NCBI RefSeq assembly: GCF_003583765.1
Contig: NZ_QXQA01000016.1
Location: 62,001 to 126,000, forward strand
DNA length: 64,000 bases
Source: Paenibacillus nanensis
GTDB taxonomy: Bacteria > Bacillota > Bacilli > Paenibacillales > Paenibacillaceae
Direction of reading: 5' to 3'
Positions 34,849 through 43,093 of the stretch are shown here, piece after piece. The notes under the pieces are model-generated. The model did no database searches, was not told the DNA's origin, and saw only the letters and a list, made by a program, of their open reading frames with translations. Made by a program: the position numbers and the translations under genes. Numbering within the stretch: position 1 is the first letter of the stretch; each line of letters starts with the position of its first letter.

Positions 34849-35642
34849 AGCGAATTCGCGCGATTATTGCGGAAGACGAACGGCTGGCGAGAGAGGAGCT
34901 CGTCTATTTGCTGGAGCAGGAGCCGGATATCGAGCTTGCGGCTTGCGCGGCGAACGGAAGAGAGCTGCTGTCGCTTGTCGCGTCGGAGCGCCCCGATGTC
35001 GTGTTCCTTGACGTGCAAATGCCGGAGCTGGGCGGCGTGCAGGCAGCGCGTATGCTGAAGGCTTCGCCGCACTCGCCTATGATTGTGTTCACGACGGCCT
35101 ATGACGATTATGCGGTCGAAGCGTTCGGTTTGAACGCGGTCGATTATTTGCTGAAGCCGTACAGCCATCTGCGGCTCAAGGAATCGCTTCAGCGTATTCG
35201 CGAGAAGGGGACGGGCATAGCTGGCGCGTCGGCAAGCGGCTCGGCCGCTTGGCAGCAGAAACAACTTACAGGCGCTTTAGCCGGTGAGACGCCCCGCACC
35301 TCGCGCGGCAAGCTGCTGCTCGAAGACGGCGACAAGCATGTGCTGGTTAATCCCGAGTCGATCGTCTATGCTGTGCGTGAAGAAAGAATCATCCGCATCT
35401 TTACGGCGGACCGGCAGCGCATTGCGGCGAAGCTTACCTTATCGGAGCTGGAGGAGAAGCTGGCAGGCTACACTTTTTTCCGCCCGCATCGCAGCTACCT
35501 GATTAACGTCAATCGGATTTCGGAAATAACGCCTTGGCTCAACGGGGCTTACAATATTGTCATGAAGGACGAAGAGCATAGCTCGATTCCGCTCTCCCGC
35601 GAGGCGGCCAAGGATCTGTTCCGGATGCTTCGCGAGGCTTAG
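34845..35642 (+). CDS. LytTR-family response regulator
   Basis: The product has 265 residues. The receiver carries its phospho-Asp in 'VVFLDVQMPELGG' (~56) and 'DYLLKPYSHLRL'. The C-terminal ~100 residues are a LytTR DNA-binding domain (YTFFRPHRSYLINVNRISEI, NGAYNIVMKD). The ATG at 34845 overlaps the kinase stop (ATGA) and has GGAGG upstream. LytTR proteins bind paired direct repeats about 21 bp apart; such a pair lies just downstream, before the DUF485-symporter operon. Confidence 0.92.
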   Translation: MKRIRAIIAEDERLAREELVYLLEQEPDIELAACAANGRELLSLVASERPDVVFLDVQMPELGGVQAARMLKASPHSPMIVFTTAYDDYAVEAFGLNAVDYLLKPYSHLRLKESLQRIREKGTGIAGASASGSAAWQQKQLTGALAGETPRTSRGKLLLEDGDKHVLVNPESIVYAVREERIIRIFTADRQRIAAKLTLSELEEKLAGYTFFRPHRSYLINVNRISEITPWLNGAYNIVMKDEEHSSIPLSREAAKDLFRMLREA

Positions 35643-35655
35643 GCGCCGGAATCGG

Positions 35656-35682
35656 CGGTTCGCGCGCGCATAGCGACGGTTC
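35656..35682 (+). promoter_or_regulatory. 21-bp-period direct repeat, candidate LytTR operator
   Basis: CGGTTCGCGC (from 35656) and CGGTTCACGC (from 35677) are spaced 21 bp apart. They end just upstream of where a -35 box would lie for the TATAAT at 35718. The position and period fit activation by the adjacent LytTR regulator. Confidence 0.6.
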
Positions 35683-35717
35683 ACGCATGGACGGTAGTAC
35701 CGCCATGCTCTTCTGTA

Positions 35718-35742
35718 TATAATCGATTTAAAGCGCTTACAA
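35718..35742 (+). promoter_or_regulatory. -10 box and cre-like site of the DUF485-symporter operon
   Basis: TATAAT (35718-35723) has no good -35 at 17 bp (TAGTAC), as expected for an activator-dependent promoter. TTTAAAGCGCTTACAA (35727-35742) matches the cre consensus except for one base and covers the expected start, implying CcpA repression. Confidence 0.6.
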
Positions 35743-35790
35743 TGGTGGTCGCCGCAATCGATTTCTGCAAATCAATTGGAGGGAAAAGCA

Positions 35791-36096
35791 ATGAAGGCGA
35801 AGGAAAAGAGCTATACCGAAGTATGGCAATCCGAAAAATTCAACACGCTGCTCTCCCGCAAGAAACGGTTCATCGTCCCGATGTCCGTGTTTTTTCTGTT
35901 GTTTTATTTTGCGCTGCCGATTCTGACCTCGTACACCGATTGGCTGAACGAGCCGGCCATCGGCCCCATCTCCTGGGCATGGGTGTTCGCTTTCGCGCAG
36001 TTCGTTATGACCTGGGCCCTCTGCATCCTGTATTCACGCAAGGCGTCAAAGTTCGATCGGATCGTGGAAGAGATTAAAAAGGATATGGAGGCGTAG
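35791..36096 (+). CDS. DUF485 family small membrane protein
   Basis: The product has 101 residues with two TM helices (VFFLLFYFALPILTSY and WAWVFAFAQFVMTWALCI) and the N-terminal 'FNTLLSRKKRFIVP' typical of DUF485. Members are usually encoded directly before acetate/pyruvate-type sodium:solute symporters, as here (8 bp), and are thought to be accessory subunits. The ATG at 35791 has GGAGGG 8 nt upstream. Confidence 0.9.
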   Translation: MKAKEKSYTEVWQSEKFNTLLSRKKRFIVPMSVFFLLFYFALPILTSYTDWLNEPAIGPISWAWVFAFAQFVMTWALCILYSRKASKFDRIVEEIKKDMEA

Positions 36097-36103
36097 AACG
36101 ACT

Positions 36104-37627
36104 ATGGCTATTGCGCTGTTTTGCGGAATTGTGCTGCTTACGCTTGTCATTACTTATTACGCTTCGAAAAAAACGAACAACACGAGCGAATTTTATACGG
36201 CGGGCGGCGGTCTGAAGGGCTGGCAGAATGGAACGGCGATCGCAGGCGACTACATGTCGGCGGCATCGTTCCTCGGCATTGCGGGCTCCATCGCGCTTGT
36301 CGGATATGACGGTTTCTTTTACAGCATCGGCTTTTTGGTCGCGTATTTGGTTGTGCTGTACCTGGTTGCGGAACCTCTGAGGAATCTGGGCAAATATACG
36401 GTCGCCGACATGATCGCGGCCAGGTTCGCGGACAAGAAGGTGCGCGGGGTCGCCGCGCTCAACACGATTTCGATCTCGATCTTCTACATGATCGCGCAGC
36501 TTGTAGGCGCGGGCGCTCTGATTAAGCTGCTGCTCGGTCTCGATTATGTCACCTCCGTGCTTATCGTCGGTGTGCTGATGACGATTTACGTCGTATTCGG
36601 CGGCATGCACGCGACGAGCTGGGTGCAAATTTCGAAGGCTGTGCTGCTGATGCTCGGCACGTTCGTCATTTCGATTATCGTATTCGCGAAGTTCGATTTC
36701 AGCTTGGTTAACATGTTCGAACACATGAAGACGGCGACGCCGCTGAGCGAGGCGTTCCTGAACCCCGGCAATAAATATAAAGTGCCGATTGAGACCATCT
36801 CGCTCAACTTGGCGCTGGTGCTCGGGACAGCGGGCCTCCCGCACATCCTGATCCGCTTTTTTACCGTTAAGGATGCCCGTACGGCGCGCAGCTCGGTCGT
36901 CTACGCGACTTGGATTATCGGGATCTTCTACGTCATGACGATTTTCCTCGGGTTCGGCGCGGCGGCTTTCGTCGGAGCAGCCGATATTACAGAGGTGGAC
37001 GCGGGAGGCAACATGGCGGCTCCGCTTCTGGCCAAAGCGCTCGGCGGCGACTTCCTGTTCGCCTTCATCTCGGCGGTGGCGTTCGCTACGATTCTCGCGG
37101 TCGTTACGGGGCTGGTGCTGTCAGCCGCATCCGCATTCGCGCATGACTTCTACGGTCAAATCGTGCGCCGCGGCCAATCGACGGAGAAGGAGCAGCTGAA
37201 GATGGCGCGTTACGCATCGATCGGCGTATCGGTCGTCTCCATTCTGCTAGCCTTGTTCGCGCAGAAGATGAACGTCGCGTTTCTCGTGTCGCTCGCCTTT
37301 GCGGTGGCGGCCAGCGCGAATTTGCCGGTCATTCTGTTCACTGTGTTCTGGAAGCGATTCAATACGGCAGGGGCGGTCAGCGGCATGCTGGTCGGCCTGA
37401 TCAGCACGATTCTGCTCGTGGCGCTTAGTCCGAACATTTGGAATCCGGAGGCGGGCAAAGCGATTTTCGTCGGCGATCCGATCATTCCGCTGACCAATCC
37501 GGGCATTATCTCGATTCCGCTTGGTTTTTTGGCCGCGTTTGTCGGCACGCTGCTCTCGTCGCGCAATTCTGCCAAGGATGAGGCGAAATACGCCGAGGTG
37601 CTGGTGAAGGCAAATATCGGCGGGTAG
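36104..37627 (+). CDS. Sodium:solute symporter (ActP/MctC-like) 1
   Basis: The product has 507 residues and 13 hydrophobic segments. It matches the SSS acetate/monocarboxylate branch: 'YTAGGGLKGWQNGTAIAGDY' and 'MSAASFLGIAGSIAL' near the N-terminus, 'FGGMHATSWVQISKAVLL', 'AGLPHILIRFFTV' and 'LSAASAFAHDFYG'. It probably imports acetate, pyruvate or a related acid with Na+. It is co-transcribed with the DUF485 gene under the LytTR/cre promoter. Confidence 0.9.
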   Translation: MAIALFCGIVLLTLVITYYASKKTNNTSEFYTAGGGLKGWQNGTAIAGDYMSAASFLGIAGSIALVGYDGFFYSIGFLVAYLVVLYLVAEPLRNLGKYTVADMIAARFADKKVRGVAALNTISISIFYMIAQLVGAGALIKLLLGLDYVTSVLIVGVLMTIYVVFGGMHATSWVQISKAVLLMLGTFVISIIVFAKFDFSLVNMFEHMKTATPLSEAFLNPGNKYKVPIETISLNLALVLGTAGLPHILIRFFTVKDARTARSSVVYATWIIGIFYVMTIFLGFGAAAFVGAADITEVDAGGNMAAPLLAKALGGDFLFAFISAVAFATILAVVTGLVLSAASAFAHDFYGQIVRRGQSTEKEQLKMARYASIGVSVVSILLALFAQKMNVAFLVSLAFAVAASANLPVILFTVFWKRFNTAGAVSGMLVGLISTILLVALSPNIWNPEAGKAIFVGDPIIPLTNPGIISIPLGFLAAFVGTLLSSRNSAKDEAKYAEVLVKANIGG

Positions 37628-37661
37628 GGACGATAATAGCGAGCTCCATTCGTGAGAAATA

Positions 37662-37712
37662 AGGGTTAGCTCCGCATGCGTTTTTGGCATGGGAGCTTGC
37701 CCTCTTTTCGTT
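37662..37712 (+). terminator. Terminator between the two symporter genes
   Basis: AGGG-AGCTCC-GCATGC arms pair with GCATG-GGAGCT-CCCT, followed by CTTTTCGTTT. Confidence 0.7.
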
Positions 37713-37733
37713 TAGAATAGGGGAGAGGGGGAG

Positions 37734-39287
37734 ATGAGCGTGAACATATCCGGAATCGTGTTTTTCCTTGCGGTCATTGTCGGCACGCTTATGATTACGT
37801 ATTATGCCGCCAAGCGGACAACAAGCGCGAATGATTTCTACGCCGCGGGCAATCGGCTAACCGGGCTGCAGAACGGGCTTGCGATTTCCGGCGATTATAT
37901 GAGCGCGGCTTCCTTCCTTGGCATCGCGGGCTCGATCGCGGTATACGGCTTCGACGGCTTCTATTATTCAATCGGCTTCCTAGCCTCGTACGTGATCGTG
38001 CAGTACTTAATCGCCGAACCGCTGCATCATCTCGGCAAGTTTACAATGGCGGACGCGGTCGCCGTTCGCTTTAACGATAAACGGCTTCGGGGCTTTATCG
38101 CGTTCACGAACCTGATGATTACCGTCTTTTATATGATTGCGCAATTGGTCGGCGCCGGCTGGCTCATTCATCTGCTGCTTGGACTCGATACGTCCTGGGC
38201 GATCGCGCTTGTCGGCGGATTGATGACCGTCTATGTGACGTTCGGCGGGATGCTTGCGACTTCATGGGTGCAGATCATAAAAACGATTTTGCTCATCGGC
38301 AGCACTTTTCTAGTCAGCATGATCGTCCTTTCGCGGTTCGACTGGAATGTATTCGGACTGTTCCGCCAAATGGAACAAGCGACTCCGCTTGGCGGCCGTT
38401 TTCTCGAGGCGGGCCATTTGTTCGAGCATCCGATGGATTTGCTGTCGTTCAATATGGCGCTCGTGCTGGGGACAGCCGGGCTGCCGCATATTATCGCGCG
38501 GTTCTACACCGTTCGCGGAGGGCCGGCGGTGCGCGCGTCGGTGAGAACCGCCACCTATGCGATCGGTATATTCTACGCGATGACGGTATTTCTCGGCTTC
38601 GGCGCTGCGGCTTTCGTGGATTGGTCTGCGCTGACCGGCAGAGTGGAGCTTGCCGTGCCGCTGCTGGCGGAAGCGCTCGGCGGGCAGTTTCTTATGGCGT
38701 TTATATCGGCGGTGGCATTCGCCACCATACTCGCGGTCATTTCGGGGCTCGTGCTGACCGCTTCGTCGGCATTCGCGCATGATGTATACAACAGCATCTT
38801 CCGGGACGGGCAAGCGACGGAACGGCAGCAGATGAGAGTTGCGAAGCTGTCCGCCATCGGGGTGGGAGCCGCCTCCATCGTGCTTGCTTTGGGCGCGCAG
38901 AAGCTGAATGTCGCCTTCCTCGTATCCTTCGCCTTTGCGGTTGCGGCTTCCGCCAATCTGCCGGTGCTGCTGTTCACGCTGTATTGGCGCAAATTCACGG
39001 CGGTTGGCGTCATGACCGCTATTGCTTCCGGTTTGCTGTCCTCGCTGCTGCTCATCGCGGTCGGCCCTAACGTGATGAATCCGGTGGACGGCTGGATCAA
39101 GGCGGAGGCGCTGTTCCCGCTGAAGCATCCGGGCATCGTCTCGATACCGGTCGGCTTTGCCGGAGGCATCATCGGCGCATGGTTGTCCCGCAGGACCGCC
39201 GAGTCCGGCCCGTTCGAGCGTATGCTTGTAGTCGCGCATGCGAGTGAAGGTTACACGAAAGAAGGGCAGCTAAAGAATGGCTCATGA
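37734..39287 (+). CDS. Sodium:solute symporter (ActP/MctC-like) 2
   Basis: The product has 517 residues and is a clear paralogue of the preceding symporter over its full length (FYAAGNRLTGLQNGLAISGD, YMSAASFLGIAGSIAVYG, TAGLPHIIARFYTVRG). It lacks its own DUF485 partner and is separated from copy 1 by a terminator, so it may have a different substrate or regulation. GAGGGGGAG lies close before the ATG; a GTG at 37740 would be better spaced. Confidence 0.88.
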   Translation: MSVNISGIVFFLAVIVGTLMITYYAAKRTTSANDFYAAGNRLTGLQNGLAISGDYMSAASFLGIAGSIAVYGFDGFYYSIGFLASYVIVQYLIAEPLHHLGKFTMADAVAVRFNDKRLRGFIAFTNLMITVFYMIAQLVGAGWLIHLLLGLDTSWAIALVGGLMTVYVTFGGMLATSWVQIIKTILLIGSTFLVSMIVLSRFDWNVFGLFRQMEQATPLGGRFLEAGHLFEHPMDLLSFNMALVLGTAGLPHIIARFYTVRGGPAVRASVRTATYAIGIFYAMTVFLGFGAAAFVDWSALTGRVELAVPLLAEALGGQFLMAFISAVAFATILAVISGLVLTASSAFAHDVYNSIFRDGQATERQQMRVAKLSAIGVGAASIVLALGAQKLNVAFLVSFAFAVAASANLPVLLFTLYWRKFTAVGVMTAIASGLLSSLLLIAVGPNVMNPVDGWIKAEALFPLKHPGIVSIPVGFAGGIIGAWLSRRTAESGPFERMLVVAHASEGYTKEGQLKNGS

Positions 39288-39345
39288 GGCATAATGTTCA
39301 TCTGCCGTTTATACAATGGAGAGAGATGGAAGATGAACAGAATGC

Positions 39346-40470
39346 GTGGTGAGGCCATTGCCGCATGTGGAGACCAAAATCAATTATCACAGCTTCATTG
39401 CCGAATTGAAGACCGTGTTCGACCCGGTGCTTTCCGCCATGAGGAGCCAAGATGCTTCCGCCTGGAGAGGACAAGCTTGGCTGGGACCATGTAAGCAGTT
39501 AAAGGGCGTAATGCGTTCGGCCGGCACTCTTGGCAAAATAGGCTGGGGCTCGCTGCCGGTTATCGGGCCTGCCATGCTTGTCGCAGGCGGATGGCTGGCT
39601 GCGCTTCCCGTTTGGCTCATCGTTCTCCTTACCGTTGCGGTTCTCGTTGTTGCCTACTGGATTATGGTCATACGATATACCGGACAAATGGCGACAATCG
39701 GGCATGCCCATTTCCATATCGGGGCTTTCAAGGCGAAGAGACCGCTCGAATACAAATTGTGGGCTCCGTTTCTCCATAAGCACAACGCGAGCTTTGAAGG
39801 CCTTCTGCATTTCGTGAACTCCTTATTTTACGCGACGGATGAGGCTGATGTCAGAAGCATTCTCGAGTACACGAGGGGGCATATGGATGCGGTCCAAACG
39901 GAGAAAGAGGAGTACCGCACGGCCAGAGACTACCTGCAATCGGAAGTAGAAAAGCACGAACGGGTCATCGGGTATTTGGTGGACGTCATTAAGTCCGTTA
40001 ATAAATCGTTGTATCGTTTGGCTAATGATTGCATGAACTTTTATGAGCTCGATTTTGTGTGCGCTTTTACGATCTATAAGGTAGAGGGCGATTATATCCG
40101 CAAGTTCCATGACAGAGGGACGACGGGCGCTAGTCCGGAAATTATCGCGCTTACGGAAGCGAATGCGGAAAAATATGCGGCGGTATACGTGGCGATGCTG
40201 CCGGAGGAGGAGGACGGCTTCTCTTACAACAGCCCTTTCCCCGGCCGTACGGTCGCTTCTTATCGGATGAAGATGTTCGAAGAGACGTGGATATGGAATT
40301 TTCACTTCGACGATTCGAATGACAAGGCGTTGAAGCTGACGCTGTCCAACGATGTTATCGAAATCCGCGAGGTTTATCGTCTCGTGCACGCGTTCTCCCT
40401 CGTCCTGCAAAAACGCGAAATGCAGAGCAAAGCGGGACGCGGGATTGTGATAAGGATTGGTGGTGAATAG
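39346..40470 (+). CDS. Uncharacterised membrane protein with cytoplasmic coiled domain
   Basis: The product has about 374 residues. I do not recognise the family. Two adjacent TM helices (PVIGPAMLVAGGWLAALPVW and LIVLLTVAVLVVAYWIMVI, ~70-108) are followed by a ~260-residue soluble region with a charged helical stretch (TEKEEYRTARDYLQSEVEKH) and a mixed C-terminal part. Start uncertain: GTGs at 39346 or 39367 have poor RBS spacing. An ATG with better RBS (39333) is in another frame, so an N-terminal frameshift is possible. A tiny basic protein follows with overlap. Confidence 0.65.
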   Translation: MVRPLPHVETKINYHSFIAELKTVFDPVLSAMRSQDASAWRGQAWLGPCKQLKGVMRSAGTLGKIGWGSLPVIGPAMLVAGGWLAALPVWLIVLLTVAVLVVAYWIMVIRYTGQMATIGHAHFHIGAFKAKRPLEYKLWAPFLHKHNASFEGLLHFVNSLFYATDEADVRSILEYTRGHMDAVQTEKEEYRTARDYLQSEVEKHERVIGYLVDVIKSVNKSLYRLANDCMNFYELDFVCAFTIYKVEGDYIRKFHDRGTTGASPEIIALTEANAEKYAAVYVAMLPEEEDGFSYNSPFPGRTVASYRMKMFEETWIWNFHFDDSNDKALKLTLSNDVIEIREVYRLVHAFSLVLQKREMQSKAGRGIVIRIGGE

Positions 40471-40474
40471 CCGC

Positions 40475-40609
40475 ATGACGAGCGGGAAGGTCGTGCCATT
40501 CTTGCAAAAGCCGAAAAAAGTGTTATTCAAAACGCAGGAAGAAATTACGAAGGCTAACCGCAAGAAGCGGGAGGAGACGGTAAAACGTTTGGAAGAGCGC
40601 AAATCTTAA
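40475..40609 (+). CDS. Small basic protein (44 residues)
   Basis: MTSGKVVPFLQKPKKV is the N-terminus and the rest is a Lys/Arg/Glu-rich helix (TKANRKKREETVKRLEERKS). It starts just after, or with GTG 40463 overlapping, the previous stop, behind an AAGGAT/GGTGG element. A terminator follows directly, so it looks like the last gene of a two-gene operon. No family recognised. Confidence 0.5.
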   Translation: MTSGKVVPFLQKPKKVLFKTQEEITKANRKKREETVKRLEERKS

Positions 40610-40619
40610 AATAAAATGG

Positions 40620-40662
40620 AACAGGCCGGTTGCTCCTATCGCGCAACCGGCCTTCTTTCTAT
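40620..40662. terminator. Bidirectional terminator
   Basis: AGGCCGGTTG / CAACCGGCCT stem followed by TCTTTCT. It serves the small protein operon and the convergent MBL hydrolase. Confidence 0.8.
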
Positions 40663-40681
40663 TGTTGCTACAGGTGCAGCG

Positions 40682-41374
40682 TTAATCCCCAATCTCGAAC
40701 GATTCCCCCGGCTCAAGGTCCAGTCCCTCAATGCCGAGCTTCTCCAAGTCCTTCGCGAATTTTCCGGCATCCTGCTTAATAGGCGGGAACGTATTATAGT
40801 GAATCGGCACAACCGCTTTCGCCTGCAGCCATTCGGCGGCGATTAGCGCGTCAGACGGTCCCATCGTGAACAGATCGCCGATCGGAATAAAGGCGAGGTC
40901 AATCGAATGCTGCTTGCCGATCATTTTCATATCCCCGAACAATGCGGTATCCCCGGCATGCAGAATGGTCGTGCCGTTCCAATTGATAACGAATCCGCCA
41001 GGCATGCCCATGTACAAAATTTTCCCTTCCTCAACGATCATTCCGGAGCTGTGGAAAGCTTGCACCATTTTAATTTTGGCAAAGTCTAGATCCAGGCTCC
41101 CCCCGAGGTTCATCCCGACGGTTTTCAGCCCTTTCCACGAATAGTAGGTGGCCAGCTCGAACGTCGCGATAATCGTCGCGTCATTGCTGCGCGCGATCGC
41201 CTCCGCGTCGGCGATATGATCGGAGTGGGCGTGCGTTAACAGCACGTACTGGACTTTGACATCGTCCGGCTTCGTTACGGCGGCGGAATTGCCGGTCAAA
41301 AAAGGATCGATAATGATCGAGTTTTCTCCTTCAGTAAGTTGTACGCAAGAATGTCCGTGATACGTGATTTTCAT
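40682..41374 (-). CDS. MBL-fold metal-dependent hydrolase, UPF0173 (YtkL-like)
   Basis: The product has 230 residues. Zn-binding 'LLTHAHSDHI' is intact, as are the later ligands 'AFHSSGMI' and 'LHAGDTALFGDM'. The start 'MKITYHGHSCVQL' is typical of UPF0173. It is a cytoplasmic hydrolase of unknown substrate. A GGAGGT site precedes the ATG on the minus strand. Confidence 0.9.
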   Translation of the reverse strand: MKITYHGHSCVQLTEGENSIIIDPFLTGNSAAVTKPDDVKVQYVLLTHAHSDHIADAEAIARSNDATIIATFELATYYSWKGLKTVGMNLGGSLDLDFAKIKMVQAFHSSGMIVEEGKILYMGMPGGFVINWNGTTILHAGDTALFGDMKMIGKQHSIDLAFIPIGDLFTMGPSDALIAAEWLQAKAVVPIHYNTFPPIKQDAGKFAKDLEKLGIEGLDLEPGESFEIGD

Positions 41375-41618
41375 TTGAATACCTCCAAATTAACTATCAT
41401 TTTTCATCCGCGTGTCGCTTCTGGAAATGGAAAACCAAGCTATAAATAGTATATTTGGTTTTTACGTTTTTTTCCACGATTCGAACGATGGTCTAAACCC
41501 ATCCTGTCCATTTCTTGCGGTCAACAAACCTTTGGCGGATCCGGCTACGGCTAATGCGCATTTTTATAGAAGGGTATAGTTGTCCAAGCGGCAGCGCGAT
41601 CCCGTCTCATAATCTATT

Positions 41619-43064
41619 ATGCTTACAAACTTTTTAAGAGATGGGGTATGTTGCTTGCTGAAACACAGATTCAGTATACCGCCTGCGCTTACCGGCAGTC
41701 CCGGGCCGTCCATTCTCCAATCGGCCGATTCGATGGATGTAAGGGTCACTCCCAATAACGCGCCGCAAAATGAGCCGAGCATCGCGGCCAATTTGCTTAA
41801 CACAAGCATCATTTGCTGCACGGCCAACGACTATCGAAACGGTGACTCCGCTATTGGCATATACCGATCGACGGATGGGGGCACAGCCTGGTCCAACGCG
41901 GTGCTGCCATTGCCTGCCGGCTTTGACGCGGGAGGAGACGGAATCGTGAACTGGGGCTGTACGAGCTTTTTCCTCGTTACAGGGATATCATTCGACCGGG
42001 ACGGCGGCGGCACAAATGGTTCAATCATCGCGTATCGGTCTACGGATAACGGAGCAACCTTTACAGGTCCCGTCTTTGTGAATCAGGGGAGCTTGACGGA
42101 GTTTAACGATAAAAACTTCTCCGCGGTCGATACGGTCACGACCAGCCCGTTTCAGGGCAACTGCTACGTCGCGTATGTGCAATTCACAGCCGCCGGTTCG
42201 CAGATGCTGTTTCAACGCTCCCTTGACGGAGGCGCCACCTGGAGCGCGGTGCCGTTCCCGATTACGGGCGTTGTCGCGGGGGGACGATTTGTTCAAGGAG
42301 CATGCGTGGCCGTCGGACCAACCGGCGAAGTATACGTCAGCTGGATCAACCGGGTCGACAGCGCCGCAGGCGGCGCGGCAACCTTCTTCATTCGGCGTTC
42401 GGACGACGGAGGCGTTACTTTCGGGCCTGCCGTTCCGGTAATGAATTTCACGGCTGCGCCGGATAGTTTAAACGCTCGAGTTGCCGGCTGGCAATTCCGT
42501 ACGCCTACGTTCTCCTATATCGCAACGGATATCTCCTTCGGGCCTTTCGCCGGAAGAATTTATGCGGTCGCAACCGATTTCTCAACAGGGAATGCTCATA
42601 TTATCGCTGCACATTCCTCCGATGGGGGCGCGACATGGACCGTTCCGGTGCGTGTGGATAGCTTAAGCCCGGAAGCATCCCAAAATTTCTTCCCTTATCC
42701 TTCCGTGTCGCCTGCATCCGGCGCATTCAAAGTCACCTATTATACGAACCGCCTTGCTTCGCCAACCGGGGTGGAGATGGATACGTTCGTGGCGGAGTCC
42801 GTGGACGGAGGCGCCACGTTTCCCGTCAATGTCCGTGCTACCGACGTTTCCTTTAATCCGAATACCGGAGAATTCGGCAACACGTTTATCGGCGACTACA
42901 ACGCCAATTCCTTTATGCCGCCGGTTGGCTCCGGGCCCGATCGGCTTATCTCCGCTTGGACGGACACTCGCTTGGGCAACCAAGATATATTCGCGAGCAT
43001 TCTCATTCAGGATCCGTTAAAAGGAAGCTTTGCATTAAGGCTTTGCGGCGGCGGTGGCGGCTAG
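41619..43064 (+). CDS. Asp-box (BNR/sialidase-like) beta-propeller protein
   Basis: The product has about 481 residues. Six Asp-box motifs are spread along it (RSTDGGTAW, RSTDNGATF, RSLDGGATW, RSDDGGVTF, SSDGGATW, SVDGGATF), the blade turns of a six-bladed sialidase-like propeller. A full sialidase active site (Arg triad, Tyr/Glu) cannot be confirmed. No signal peptide is visible and the C-terminus is a Gly5 tail. Start uncertain: ATG 41619, or TTG 41655 with GGGG 8 nt upstream. The next gene, 29 bp downstream, is a spore-coat-type protein, so a spore surface role is possible. Confidence 0.7.
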   Translation: MLTNFLRDGVCCLLKHRFSIPPALTGSPGPSILQSADSMDVRVTPNNAPQNEPSIAANLLNTSIICCTANDYRNGDSAIGIYRSTDGGTAWSNAVLPLPAGFDAGGDGIVNWGCTSFFLVTGISFDRDGGGTNGSIIAYRSTDNGATFTGPVFVNQGSLTEFNDKNFSAVDTVTTSPFQGNCYVAYVQFTAAGSQMLFQRSLDGGATWSAVPFPITGVVAGGRFVQGACVAVGPTGEVYVSWINRVDSAAGGAATFFIRRSDDGGVTFGPAVPVMNFTAAPDSLNARVAGWQFRTPTFSYIATDISFGPFAGRIYAVATDFSTGNAHIIAAHSSDGGATWTVPVRVDSLSPEASQNFFPYPSVSPASGAFKVTYYTNRLASPTGVEMDTFVAESVDGGATFPVNVRATDVSFNPNTGEFGNTFIGDYNANSFMPPVGSGPDRLISAWTDTRLGNQDIFASILIQDPLKGSFALRLCGGGGG

Positions 43065-43093
43065 GGTGACTTTCAGTTAGGAGGCGAACTGGA

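Noticed and set aside
36074-36844. 256-residue minus-strand frame opposite the first symporter
   Set aside because: It mirrors a high-GC, strongly biased coding strand, has no RBS or family features, and overlaps a certain gene.
38310-39239. 309-residue minus-strand frame opposite the second symporter
   Set aside because: Arg/His-rich composition typical of an antisense shadow; no motif.
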